The notes beneath the pieces were generated by a model. It saw only the letters and a program-made list of their open reading frames with translations. It was not told the DNA's origin and did no database searches. Below are positions 35,801-43,300 of a stretch of DNA of 64,000 bases, one piece after another (position 1 is the first letter of the stretch; every line of letters begins with the position of its first letter). The stretch comes from Acidiferrum sp963771295. Its GTDB lineage: Bacteria; Acidobacteriota; Terriglobia; Acidiferrales; UBA7541. Location: NCBI GenBank assembly GCA_963771295.1, contig CAVYTB010000005.1, positions 1-64,000 on the forward strand, read 5' to 3'. A program made the position numbers and the translations under genes.

Positions 35801-36022
35801 TACTGGGCACGGCTGGCGGACGAAATGGGTTATCCGCCAGTGCTGTTGAACCGCATGGTTCCTGAGCTGACTCGCCGCATGGTGGAAAAAATATTCGCAA
35901 GCGAACTGGAAGACTGGTCGGCGATCCTTTCTGCTTTGCAGGAAACCGGAGAAGAGTTCCGCGAGGGGAAAATCTCCTGGATGGTTGGGAGCATGGCGAA
36001 ACCCGTGCCGGAAGCAAAATAG
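32891..36022 (+). CDS. Large exported protein of unknown function (1043 aa)
   Basis: Start chosen at ATG 32891 (MSSRVLWFPVVVLFVIV) after GGAGAAGGG; an upstream in-frame ATG adds a proline-rich extension that would spoil the signal peptide. The signal ends near LSAAAG. The rest is mostly helical with no domain I recognise; a His/Trp-rich stretch (YNNHHTEGEM, LHHNPLFVRSHDFSGD, VEHLWQTPQLFG; about residues 675-760) might bind metal. It lies 19 bp before the VWFA gene, so co-transcription is likely. Apparently a lineage-specific acidobacterial protein. Confidence 0.75.
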   Translation: MSSRVLWFPVVVLFVIVSASVPPSLSAAAGSPSSQAGQSAEQSVASSRLENSVVIPGPLRSFLRMAGLRQKVTSEEVLPMLARNVLLHGYQVGHPTEYLILLRHYFRQAEELSALAGSDGNIRVNNCNEVGPLLNTLGYKTRGECGKADMTIVAADAQRAFLTIDSGFPLVDLEEALQKGAPFTYAFAGSTVPVLFGPADWKALSTTNGQGNRNVAEILLNEADVARLYWALSQIDPETRLALKKDIGLEKLRPVAAALDLYGSQIYIRAGAVVVPGGESSEKTWQGLVGANPRSPAEFVPRLLTKDHGWLVAYYDAMARADHSQQEHFATDQRYKHYYEAFRSPGASSDAAVRFAFRPAAGLMVLVTRLQWDAKGQPYVPGSLQAWGAILRQNPYRLVREWAKKSSSWQYPDQLAEAMFAFSRLDNDKGPLQTYLCLSEIDRVRPAERRLSDQTVELLADKFPDFGDQYLIFTEFPELNNASITRFLTTAEALNKISDHSLRGNAMGTFQASVGLWQILARQGQIDANNMNSSWLDVIGPYSRFNTPAQLVTAGRSSILAAFHAATGKPRISQDEMITVLAAGRQTSAGGERTRQEMANRLRAVLDDQRLISLDTLFALDDALSDPNQAAAGKNDSAIALAGELREFEMPRPIFTSGERSTWAAGTYNNHHTEGEMKTNLTKVLSSPSSPKQREEARGQLATFMRDTVVGMNYAYYEPPGSQVLHHNPLFVRSHDFSGDTVSGVEHLWQTPQLFGAGSPAGGGAHLIGSLADLSYVLAEAEEDFIAPDHVQALIWKQFVPEVMSDAIVPRWWDVSPAELHATALYQRAGEEILTGAVDNAELRGKVMVIVSDRMFPSRQAWLEETMRSGKTEEMLEGVMPAETFFLTAEFQQRYPGELSSVSGSGRELEALSHKYPEEVNRERISRDFGIIHAVFAQSYGRELINVKPFPALTGTYSRLMAECWDSGNLYWARLADEMGYPPVLLNRMVPELTRRMVEKIFASELEDWSAILSALQETGEEFREGKISWMVGSMAKPVPEAK

Positions 36023-36041
36023 CGAGGACAAGGATGCATCC

Positions 36042-37127
36042 ATGAGGAACAAAATATTTGTTTCTGTTTTCTGGTTGTGCGTGGGACTTGGCTTGTTTGT
36101 GGGACTGGCGTTGGATGCACAGGAGCCGGCAAACTCGAATCCACACATACGCGTAACAGTGGATTTGGTGCAACTGAACGTTGCCGTCACGGACAGTCGA
36201 GGGAACTATGTGACTGGGCTGCAACCAGGCGATTTCACGGTAATGGAAGATGGAATCCCGCAGAAGATTTCCACGTTCGCCGAAGGAAATAACCCGGCGC
36301 GGCGACTGGCCGATGCGCCACTGAATGCCAACGATGCGAACAGCGGCCCGGGCGACGCTCAGCAAGCCGATCGCGGACAGGACGCCACACATTTGACCGC
36401 CGCGGAACTGAGTTCGGTGACGGCCGGGGCCAATGTATTTGTGCTGTTCGATACCAGCGATTATATGTATCGAGGATTCGTATTTGCACAGGACGCTATT
36501 TCGGATTTTGTGCGCTCTCTGGAATCGGCGGACCGAATCGCGTTCTATTCGTATAGCCGCGATTTGTCGAGGGCCGCCCTGCTGACTTCTGACAGGTCGG
36601 CGGTTCTGCGTGGCGTGCGCACGACGGTGGCGGGCGACGACGCGGCTCTTTACAACTGCCTGCTGCTGACGCTGAAGGACGCGGGCCAGTTCACGGGTCG
36701 AAAAGTTGTGGTGGTTTTCTCTAATGGGCCAGATAACGCCAGCGTGGTTCCGCCGGAAGACGTGGCAGAGCTGGCACAATCAACGGGGACAGCGATTTAC
36801 ATGATATGTACGCGCGAAGCTCAATTGGAACCGATTTCGACGGCGGTATTCGAACGCATGACCGCTGCCACGGGAGGGAAGGCGTACTTCGCCAAGAGCT
36901 GGAAAGAGGAAAAACACGCCTTTGCCATGATCAAAGACGACTTGGCGCACCTTTATTCACTGAGCTACTACCCGCAGCAAAATCCCAATCACGGATGGCG
37001 GAGTATTACGGTGAAATTGAATTCCGACCGTTTGAAGAGGTGCCACGTGCGCACTCGCAACGGCTATCGTCTGCAACCCACGCGTTTCGCCAAAGCCGAT
37101 ATAGGGGCCGAGGTGACCCCGCAGTAA
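36042..37127 (+). CDS. VWFA-related acidobacterial exported protein
   Basis: A 361-aa protein with a signal peptide (about 1-25, LDAQEP). Residues 30-80 carry the family opening IRVTVDLVQLNVAVTDSRG and GLQPGDFTVMEDGIPQKI, then a von Willebrand A fold from about 115: FVLFDTSDYM (modified MIDAS DxSxS), VVVFSNGPDNAS and TAIYMICTRE. The family is a hallmark of Acidobacteriota. The MIDAS is D-T-S-D, so metal-dependent adhesion is possible. Length is normal. It follows the 1043-aa exported protein with 19 bp between them. Confidence 0.9.
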   Translation: MRNKIFVSVFWLCVGLGLFVGLALDAQEPANSNPHIRVTVDLVQLNVAVTDSRGNYVTGLQPGDFTVMEDGIPQKISTFAEGNNPARRLADAPLNANDANSGPGDAQQADRGQDATHLTAAELSSVTAGANVFVLFDTSDYMYRGFVFAQDAISDFVRSLESADRIAFYSYSRDLSRAALLTSDRSAVLRGVRTTVAGDDAALYNCLLLTLKDAGQFTGRKVVVVFSNGPDNASVVPPEDVAELAQSTGTAIYMICTREAQLEPISTAVFERMTAATGGKAYFAKSWKEEKHAFAMIKDDLAHLYSLSYYPQQNPNHGWRSITVKLNSDRLKRCHVRTRNGYRLQPTRFAKADIGAEVTPQ

Positions 37128-37174
37128 GCACAACCATACAGGTTGCGAAAAACCTCTCACTTTTTCATTCCGTA

Positions 37175-37250
37175 CGCAGTCTGCGGACAGAGGAATCTGT
37201 GCTCCTTTGATCTTGCGAAAAAGCAGATCCCTCGTTCCGCTCGGGATGAC
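37175..37250. repeat. Cluster of intergenic stem-loops resembling a dispersed repeat
   Basis: Three neighbouring inverted repeats: CGCAG-T-CTGCG (37175-37185), ACAGA-GGAA-TCTGT (37187-37200) and ATCCC...GGGAT within GATCCCTCGTTCCGCTCGGG (from 37226). The last resembles intergenic repeats of the form CCCTCG-TTCCGCTCGGGATGAC that I know as common in acidobacterial DNA. Possibly a REP-like element or bidirectional terminator after the VWFA gene. Confidence 0.45.
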
Positions 37251-37390
37251 AATCAAGCTTCATCAGAACCGGGCGAGTACGCCACGCCTTGGCCGCTATC
37301 GGTAGTACCATCTCAACTAACGCATGATTGTGAAGATCGGTAGCAGCGGCGTCATCGAAAAAAGTTGAACTATGCCACGGGAGGCTAATT

Positions 37391-38140
37391 GTGAGTGCAA
37401 GCGCATATCAAAAACGGATTGCGGGAGTGTTGACCAAAATTTCGGAAACGCAAATGGGCAACATGGAGAAGGCCGCGGCGGTGATGGCCGACACGATTGC
37501 CAACGGCGGACTGGTGCACATGTTCGGCAGCGGGCATTCGGTGCTGCCGGTGCAGGACATGTTTCCGCGATACGGCGCATTTCCGGGATTCCGGCCGCTG
37601 ATGGACATGCGGTTAATGTGGACAAACGTGATCGGCAGTGGAGGCGCGAAGGGCCTGTTGTGGCTGGAGCGGCAAGAAGGCTACGCCAAGGTGTTGTTTG
37701 AGAACGAGCCGATTCGCGAGGGCGATGTAATGCTTGTGTTTTCGCACGGAGGCTTGAACGCAGCAGGCATTGAAGTGTTGATGGAAGCGAAGAAGCGCGG
37801 TCTGACGACGGTGGGAATAACATCGATGGACAATTACGGGAAGCGCGAGGCCATGCACTCGTCCGGGAAGAAACTGGCGGATGTCGCGGACATTGTGATC
37901 GACAATTGCACACCGGCGGAAGATGCGCTGGTGGCGATTGAAGGGTGGAAGGCACCGGTGGCCGCTGGCTCCACGGTGGCGTTCATCACCATCGCGATGT
38001 CGATCATCGCGCAGGTGGCGGCGAACCTGGCGGCCAAGGGACACACCCCACCCGTTTTTGTCTCGCCAAACGTGCAAGGCATTCCCGCGGACAATACCAA
38101 CCGCGTGTATGAGGAGTATGAGCGACGATTGAAAAGGTGA
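37391..38140 (+). CDS. SIS-domain sugar-phosphate-binding protein
   Basis: A 249-aa SIS protein of the UPF0309 type: HMFGSGHSVLPVQDMFPR, then VMLVFSHGGLNAAGIEVLMEA and VDIVIDNCTPAEDA-like segments that bind a phosphosugar. GTG start with GGGAGG nine bases upstream. It begins an operon with an MFS transporter (3 bp gap) and a ROK kinase, suggesting amino-sugar or cell-wall-sugar use. Isomerase, deaminase or etherase activity cannot be told apart. Confidence 0.85.
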   Translation: MSASAYQKRIAGVLTKISETQMGNMEKAAAVMADTIANGGLVHMFGSGHSVLPVQDMFPRYGAFPGFRPLMDMRLMWTNVIGSGGAKGLLWLERQEGYAKVLFENEPIREGDVMLVFSHGGLNAAGIEVLMEAKKRGLTTVGITSMDNYGKREAMHSSGKKLADVADIVIDNCTPAEDALVAIEGWKAPVAAGSTVAFITIAMSIIAQVAANLAAKGHTPPVFVSPNVQGIPADNTNRVYEEYERRLKR

Positions 38141-38143
38141 AGC

Positions 38144-39316
38144 GTGGCGGAAACGATTCGGCGAGGAGTGCTGTTCGGCGGCGCGGCTACGGGGATATTT
38201 GTCTTTGGGATTGTGATGGCGGTGCTCGGTACGCTATTCGGGCTGCCGGAGATGCGCGCGCGTTTGCGAATCGATCTGGCGCAACAGGGAAACGTGTTTC
38301 TGCTGCTGTTTCTGGGGATTTTTCTGGCGACGCTGGTTGCCGGACCGGTGATTGACGCCATCGGGAATAAACTAATTCTGGTCGTGTCATCGTTGCTCGT
38401 GGCGCTGGGCATGGCGGGTTTCGCTTACGCGCATTCCTTCGCCGGAGCTGCGATGCCGGCGGTGCTGCTGGGGTTGGGCGGCGGCGGACTGAACACCTCC
38501 ACGAACGTACTCATTTCCGATCTGTACGGAGAAAAGCGCGGGCCGATGCTGAACATGCTCGGAATCTTCTATGGAATCGGCGCGCTGTGCATTCCACTTC
38601 TGGCTGCCGTGCTTACGGGACATTTCCCGATCGCGTCGCAATTGCTGATTTGCTCCGGGCTTGCCGCGGCTTGCGCGGTGTTGTTCCTAGTCTTGAGATT
38701 CCCAGCGGCCAGCGCGGCTCAGAGTTTTTCGTGGCGCGAGGCACTGGGCGTGGCGAAGTATCCCGGCGTGCTGGCGCTTGGATTTTTGTTGTTCTGCCAA
38801 TCAGGAAATGAAGCAAGCATCAGCGGATGGACCTCTACATATGTGGGCGAGGTGGGACTGGGTGCGCGAACGGCGACGCTGATCCTGGCGGGGTACTGGG
38901 CCGCGTTGATGGCAGGCAGACTTGTGGTAGCGCGACTGCTGAAGTCCGTCGGCAAAGAACAACTCGTGCTGGCAAGCGGGGTGGGTGCGCTGCTGGGAGC
39001 AGGAATTCTGCTGACAAACCGATCGGAAGCGATGCTAGTCGCGGGAGTTTTGGTGATTGGGCTGTCGTATGCCGGAGTTTTTCCAACCACTCTGGCAATT
39101 GCCGGAGACTCTTACCGGAAGATGGCGGGGACGGTGTTTGGATTGCTGTTTGCTATTGCGCTGGTGGGCGGGATGTCGTTTCCGTGGGCTGTGGGACAGA
39201 TTTCGCAGGCGTTGGGAGTGCGCTACGGAATGGTGGTGCCACTTGCCGGGGCAGCGGGAATTTGCATTTTGGCGTGGGTAGTTTTGCGGCGTGAGAGACG
39301 CCGAGAGACTTCGTAA
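38144..39316 (+). CDS. MFS sugar transporter
   Basis: A 390-aa major-facilitator protein with about 12 hydrophobic segments and the FucP-like features GPVIDAIGNKLILVVSSLLV and ISDLYGEKRGPMLNML. It lacks a cleavable signal, so it is an inner-membrane permease. GTG start three bases after the SIS stop. Position between a SIS protein and a sugar kinase points to uptake of a monosaccharide or amino sugar. Confidence 0.87.
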   Translation: MAETIRRGVLFGGAATGIFVFGIVMAVLGTLFGLPEMRARLRIDLAQQGNVFLLLFLGIFLATLVAGPVIDAIGNKLILVVSSLLVALGMAGFAYAHSFAGAAMPAVLLGLGGGGLNTSTNVLISDLYGEKRGPMLNMLGIFYGIGALCIPLLAAVLTGHFPIASQLLICSGLAAACAVLFLVLRFPAASAAQSFSWREALGVAKYPGVLALGFLLFCQSGNEASISGWTSTYVGEVGLGARTATLILAGYWAALMAGRLVVARLLKSVGKEQLVLASGVGALLGAGILLTNRSEAMLVAGVLVIGLSYAGVFPTTLAIAGDSYRKMAGTVFGLLFAIALVGGMSFPWAVGQISQALGVRYGMVVPLAGAAGICILAWVVLRRERRRETS

Positions 39317-39332
39317 AGGACGACGAGCACGA

Positions 39333-40277
39333 ATGGCGAGAAATATAGTATTGGCGTTCGACTTAGGCGGAACGAAATTAGCAGCAGCGCTGGTGGACCG
39401 CGACGGAAAAGTGGCGGAGCGCAAAAGCGTTGAAGTGGAAAAACGTTCCGCGATGGTTCCAGTACAGCAAATTCTGGAGTTGGCGCGTGAAATAAGTGGC
39501 GGGAAACGCGAAAAAGTAGAATTTGCTGCGGTGGGAGTGGCGGTGCCGGGACTGGTGCGGCCCGATGGAACCGTATGGGCTCCGAATTTGCCGGGGTGGA
39601 AGAGAATGGCGCTGGCCCGGCGTTTGAAGCGGGCGTTGCGAGTCCCCGTGGTGGTGGAGAGCGACCGGAACGCGGCGGTGCTGGGCGAAGCGTGGCGCGG
39701 TGTGGCGCGAGGCAAGAGCGACGTGATCGTGTTGACGCTGGGAACTGGAATTGGAGCAGGAATATTGAGTGGAGGCAGATTGGTTCGTGGCGCGCATGAA
39801 CTGTCGGGTTGTGCGGGATGGATGGTAGTGACCGAGGCGCATGGCCTGGAGGCGGCGGGCACGGGCCAGTTAGAATCGCTGGCGGCGGGACCGGCAATTG
39901 CGCGAGCGGCGAAAAAGAAACTAACCAGCGGAATTGGTGGATTGCTGGCGGAAATTCCGGCAGAGGCGATCACCGCGCAGGAAGTGGCGAAGGCGGCACG
40001 ACGAGGAGACGCAGCGTCAATCGATGTGTATCACGAGGCGGGCCGATCACTGGGACATGGTGTTGCGAATCTGGTGAGTTTATTTGATCCGGAGATCGTG
40101 GTGATTGGCGGAGGACTGGCGAGCGCGGCGGATCTATTCATGGATTCACTGAAGAAGAGTATGAAGGAACGAGCCCAGCCGCTGGCCGGCAAACAAGTGC
40201 GTGTAGTGGTGAGCCGTTTGGGCAGCGACGTTAATTTACTGGGAGTCGCGCAGTTGGCCTGGGGACTGTCGTTGTGA
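39333..40277 (+). CDS. ROK-family sugar kinase without the zinc motif
   Basis: A 314-aa ROK kinase starting at ATG 39333 (MARNIVLAFDLGGTKL); AAGGA lies upstream. The ATP motif DLGGTKLAAALV, ESDRNAAVLGEAWRG and LGTGIGAGILSGGRL are present, with the catalytic Asp in SDRN-type context. The usual ROK zinc site (CxCGxxGCxE) is replaced by AHGLEAAGTGQLES, with no cysteines, so folding does not rely on Zn here. It would phosphorylate the sugar carried by the MFS permease. Confidence 0.88.
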   Translation: MARNIVLAFDLGGTKLAAALVDRDGKVAERKSVEVEKRSAMVPVQQILELAREISGGKREKVEFAAVGVAVPGLVRPDGTVWAPNLPGWKRMALARRLKRALRVPVVVESDRNAAVLGEAWRGVARGKSDVIVLTLGTGIGAGILSGGRLVRGAHELSGCAGWMVVTEAHGLEAAGTGQLESLAAGPAIARAAKKKLTSGIGGLLAEIPAEAITAQEVAKAARRGDAASIDVYHEAGRSLGHGVANLVSLFDPEIVVIGGGLASAADLFMDSLKKSMKERAQPLAGKQVRVVVSRLGSDVNLLGVAQLAWGLSL

Positions 40278-40342
40278 CCCTGCATCGATAAGCGCTACCT
40301 GGGCAGCCACTTCGCGCGGGGCAACTTCGAAGCGAGTTAGCG

Positions 40343-42418
40343 TTACACGGAAAATTTCGGGTCGCCTTCCAGAATTTGCATTTCGAGCTTGGGGGCTTTT
40401 CCTTTTTGCCATAAGGGTGCGCGAAACCTGGCGCGATAGGCAGGCGGGCCGCCGTCCGGGCGATCGCTACGTTCGAGCGGACGCGGAATACAAACGAATT
40501 CCGCTTCAATAGCATCGCTGGTGGCACGAACAACGGCATAGCCGTGTCCACCCATGTCGACGAACGAAAGATGGGGCGCCAAGTCGGGATTCGAGTTTGC
40601 GCGAGCTGCAGCGATGTCGCCGGTCTTCGCATATTCGAGACAAGAGCGCACGCCATGATGAAGCAACATGTTCACGGTAGGCTGCGGGCTGTCATCGTTC
40701 GGCGCTTGACCAACGTAGAGTGCGCGAAGCGGAAGATCCGCTGGCAAGACATGCTCCAGGGCTTCCGCCAAGCCGGGCGCCGAAATTGAGCCGGTGACAA
40801 ACGCAACGCCGACGGGCTCGAACGGTTTCGGTGGAAGCGACTTCGCCGCTAACCCTGCCCAAAAACTGTGGCGATCACCCGCCACGGTGGCAAAACCGGT
40901 AATGCCGTGGGCCTGCACGAAATCGTAGATTTCGCCGCGTTCGACGAATGCGGTGCTGTGATCACCTCCTGGAAATGCGGCATACACGGCGTCAGGCCAT
41001 GGATTTGAAAATTCTTGCGGCAGATTTTGCGGATCGGCGCGCATGTCCAGCGTGGCCGTGGTGTTTCCCCAAATCTTCCAGGTCGCTTGGGAACTTCGTA
41101 AGCGCTCCAGAAACCACGTCTTTTGCTCGGCCCCGAGGATGGTTTGCGCTGGGCGGTCTTTGCAGAAGTTTTTGATTTCCACGCTGCCGAACTTGATGGA
41201 GTCTGGCGGCTGGCCACCATTGTAGGTGCGCCCGGCGTCAAGAATTTCCAGGGCTTGTTCGGGGACGAATTCGGGAAAGGCGTCACTCGAAAGAGCGTTC
41301 GCCTCAGCGCGGCCCGCGGGCTCCTCAGAGCGATAACTGCGTTGGTCGGTGACAATCAGTTCGATGTTGCGGCCCCATCGCAACGCTCGATAACCCTTTA
41401 GGCTGCCGATGGCGGCAATATTGTTGGGTTCCTGGCCGAGTCCGTTCTGGTCGAAGTGAGTTATCGGCGCATCCACAACCTGGGGCCCATCGAAGCGCTC
41501 TAACGAAGGACCACTCGGCTTGGTCACGCGCGCCGGTTGGTATTCAAAGAATGCCTGATTGGCGGCGACTTTGCGCGTCTGGGCAGGTCGCGTCATGCCC
41601 TCAAATTTCTGCAGGGATTGCCAGCCAAGCCAGCTGAATTCGTGGTTGTCCCACATATTGACGAAGGGCCAGCGCGCTCGTGCGTCTTGAAGATCAGGGT
41701 CGGCGAGATAAGCGCGATAGACCGCGCGATAGTCATCGAGAGTCGTAGGAATGTGGAAGTCGCGGATCTTTTCGCCATGCGGGTAGCGCACGATATCGCG
41801 CAATCGACGATCGTACATGCCTTGCGGACGATCTTCCGGATACCAAACAATCTCATAGATGAAGTCGCCGAGATGCAGCACGAAACCGATGCGCTCGGCT
41901 TCCGGGCCGCGTTGGTCCTCAAAAATCATTCGGCGGTAAGCGTTTTGCGCGCCCTGATTCGCATTCTGGCAACTTACGAAGGCAAAGCGCGCCGGTCGGG
42001 GATCGTCCGCGGCTGGCGCGGAAACGGTGCGACCAATGCGACTGCCAAAACCTTCGGGAGTGGCAAAGCGATACCAGTAAACGCGGCTGGGCTGCAGGCC
42101 GGCAACCAGCACACGGCAAGTCCAGTCGGAGTCCGCCGAGATCGGGGCGACCGTTGTCGCGACGACGTGGTTGAACGATTCGTCTTCCGAAACTTCGACG
42201 GTAAGGCGCAGCGTGGAATCCTGGCGGGGTTGCGGACAGCGCGTCCACAACAGCACGCTGTGGCTGTCGGGGTCGCCCGAAGCGACACCTTCAGGAAAGA
42301 GATCGCGGTGTTCCTGCCATTGAATCCCGGAGGCAGTGGCAGCGGTATTCGTCCAAGCCGCGGTGGCACCCATGGCCGCAGCCATTTCCAGGAAAGTGCG
42401 TCGACTGATGATGGGCAT
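40343..42418 (-). CDS. phoD: PhoD-family alkaline phosphatase
   Basis: A 691-aa phosphodiesterase/phosphatase with a Tat signal (MPIISRRTFLEMAAAMG); the upstream in-frame ATG is not needed and GGGAG lies before the chosen one. PhoD motifs are complete: GDPDSHSVLLWTR, FVSCQNANQGAQ, HLGDFIYEIVWY, MWDNHEFSW, VTDQRSYRSE and VAGDRHSFWAG. Such enzymes use Fe3+/Ca2+ and hydrolyse phosphodiesters outside the inner membrane. No pho box was recognised. Convergent with the ROK gene. Confidence 0.93.
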   Translation of the reverse strand: MPIISRRTFLEMAAAMGATAAWTNTAATASGIQWQEHRDLFPEGVASGDPDSHSVLLWTRCPQPRQDSTLRLTVEVSEDESFNHVVATTVAPISADSDWTCRVLVAGLQPSRVYWYRFATPEGFGSRIGRTVSAPAADDPRPARFAFVSCQNANQGAQNAYRRMIFEDQRGPEAERIGFVLHLGDFIYEIVWYPEDRPQGMYDRRLRDIVRYPHGEKIRDFHIPTTLDDYRAVYRAYLADPDLQDARARWPFVNMWDNHEFSWLGWQSLQKFEGMTRPAQTRKVAANQAFFEYQPARVTKPSGPSLERFDGPQVVDAPITHFDQNGLGQEPNNIAAIGSLKGYRALRWGRNIELIVTDQRSYRSEEPAGRAEANALSSDAFPEFVPEQALEILDAGRTYNGGQPPDSIKFGSVEIKNFCKDRPAQTILGAEQKTWFLERLRSSQATWKIWGNTTATLDMRADPQNLPQEFSNPWPDAVYAAFPGGDHSTAFVERGEIYDFVQAHGITGFATVAGDRHSFWAGLAAKSLPPKPFEPVGVAFVTGSISAPGLAEALEHVLPADLPLRALYVGQAPNDDSPQPTVNMLLHHGVRSCLEYAKTGDIAAARANSNPDLAPHLSFVDMGGHGYAVVRATSDAIEAEFVCIPRPLERSDRPDGGPPAYRARFRAPLWQKGKAPKLEMQILEGDPKFSV

Positions 42419-42607
42419 TGGTTTGGTTACTCCCACAGGGTAACGTTTAGCGTTTAGACGGGGCAAGCCTGATTCAGAAAGCCGCGCAGCGCCTCTTCAA
42501 TCCGCCAGACGAGCTAACACGGGTGGGCCTGGCATCGGTACTCACCTTGCATTGTGGCGGCTAACGGAGCGGGCGCGGGCCGCGTCCAATCGATGGAATT
42601 GTCGAAA

Positions 42608-42750
42608 CTAGTGTCGTGCCCCGCAAGTTCCTGGTATTTTTCTTCAGGAGGCCGGGGCTTTCAGCCCCGGCGTAAAGCCCGTGTTATGAATTGGGCTTCA
42701 GCCCCCGAAGACTCCGCCCTTCTGCAATGTATTTCGGGACGCGACACTAG
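42608..42750. mobile_element. MITE-like 143-bp palindromic element
   Basis: Terminal inverted repeats: the left end CTAGTGTCGTGCCCCG matches the reverse complement of the right end (CTAGTGTCGCGTCCCG) at 14 of 16 positions. Inside are a perfect hairpin GCCGGGGCT-TTC-AGCCCCGGC (42650-42670) and GGGCTTCAGCCC. No coding capacity. The ends carry CTAG. It stops 11 bp before the molybdoenzyme small-subunit start, so it may alter that gene's promoter. Confidence 0.6.
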
Positions 42751-42761
42751 CTGGGGGAGAC

Positions 42762-43286
42762 ATGCCGAGTGAACTGACCCTGTCCGTAAATGGCGCGAAA
42801 CATCAGGTGTCCGTGGCGCCGGAGACACCGCTGCTGTTCGTGCTGCGCAACGAGTTCAAATTGACGGGACCACACCTTGGCTGCGGGATGGCCCAGTGCG
42901 GAGCCTGCGCGGTGCTGCTGGATGGCGAGGAAGTGCGCACGTGCATCACGCCGGTATCGTTCGCGGTGGGGAAGCAGGTAACAACCATCGAAGGACTGCC
43001 TGCGGTCTGGGCAGAGAAAAAGGGATTGAGCAAGGCCGACGCCGCAAAAACACTGCATCCGATTCAGCAGGCCTGGATTGACGAGCAGGTACCGCAATGC
43101 GGCTACTGCCAAAGCGGAATGATGATCGCCGCCGCACAATTGCTGGCCAAGAATCCGAATCCAACTATAGCGCAGATCAAAGATGCATTCACGAACACGC
43201 CACCTTCGCCGCACCTGTGCCGCTGCGGGACCTACGCCGCGATCATCGACGCGGTGCAGCGCGCCGCCAAAGTCATGAAAGCGTGA
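42762..43286 (+). CDS. [2Fe-2S] subunit of a molybdenum hydroxylase
   Basis: A 174-aa small subunit of the IorA/CoxS type with two clusters: plant-type ligands in CGMAQCGACAVLLDGEEVRTC and the all-helical second cluster CGYCQSGM ... CRCG. It passes electrons from the Mo site to an acceptor. No FAD subunit lies nearby, so the complex is the two-subunit isoquinoline-1-oxidoreductase type. Ribosome site GGGGGAG is next to the MITE-like element. The large subunit follows after 14 bp. Confidence 0.93.
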   Translation: MPSELTLSVNGAKHQVSVAPETPLLFVLRNEFKLTGPHLGCGMAQCGACAVLLDGEEVRTCITPVSFAVGKQVTTIEGLPAVWAEKKGLSKADAAKTLHPIQQAWIDEQVPQCGYCQSGMMIAAAQLLAKNPNPTIAQIKDAFTNTPPSPHLCRCGTYAAIIDAVQRAAKVMKA

Positions 43287-43300
43287 AGGGAGCGACGACC

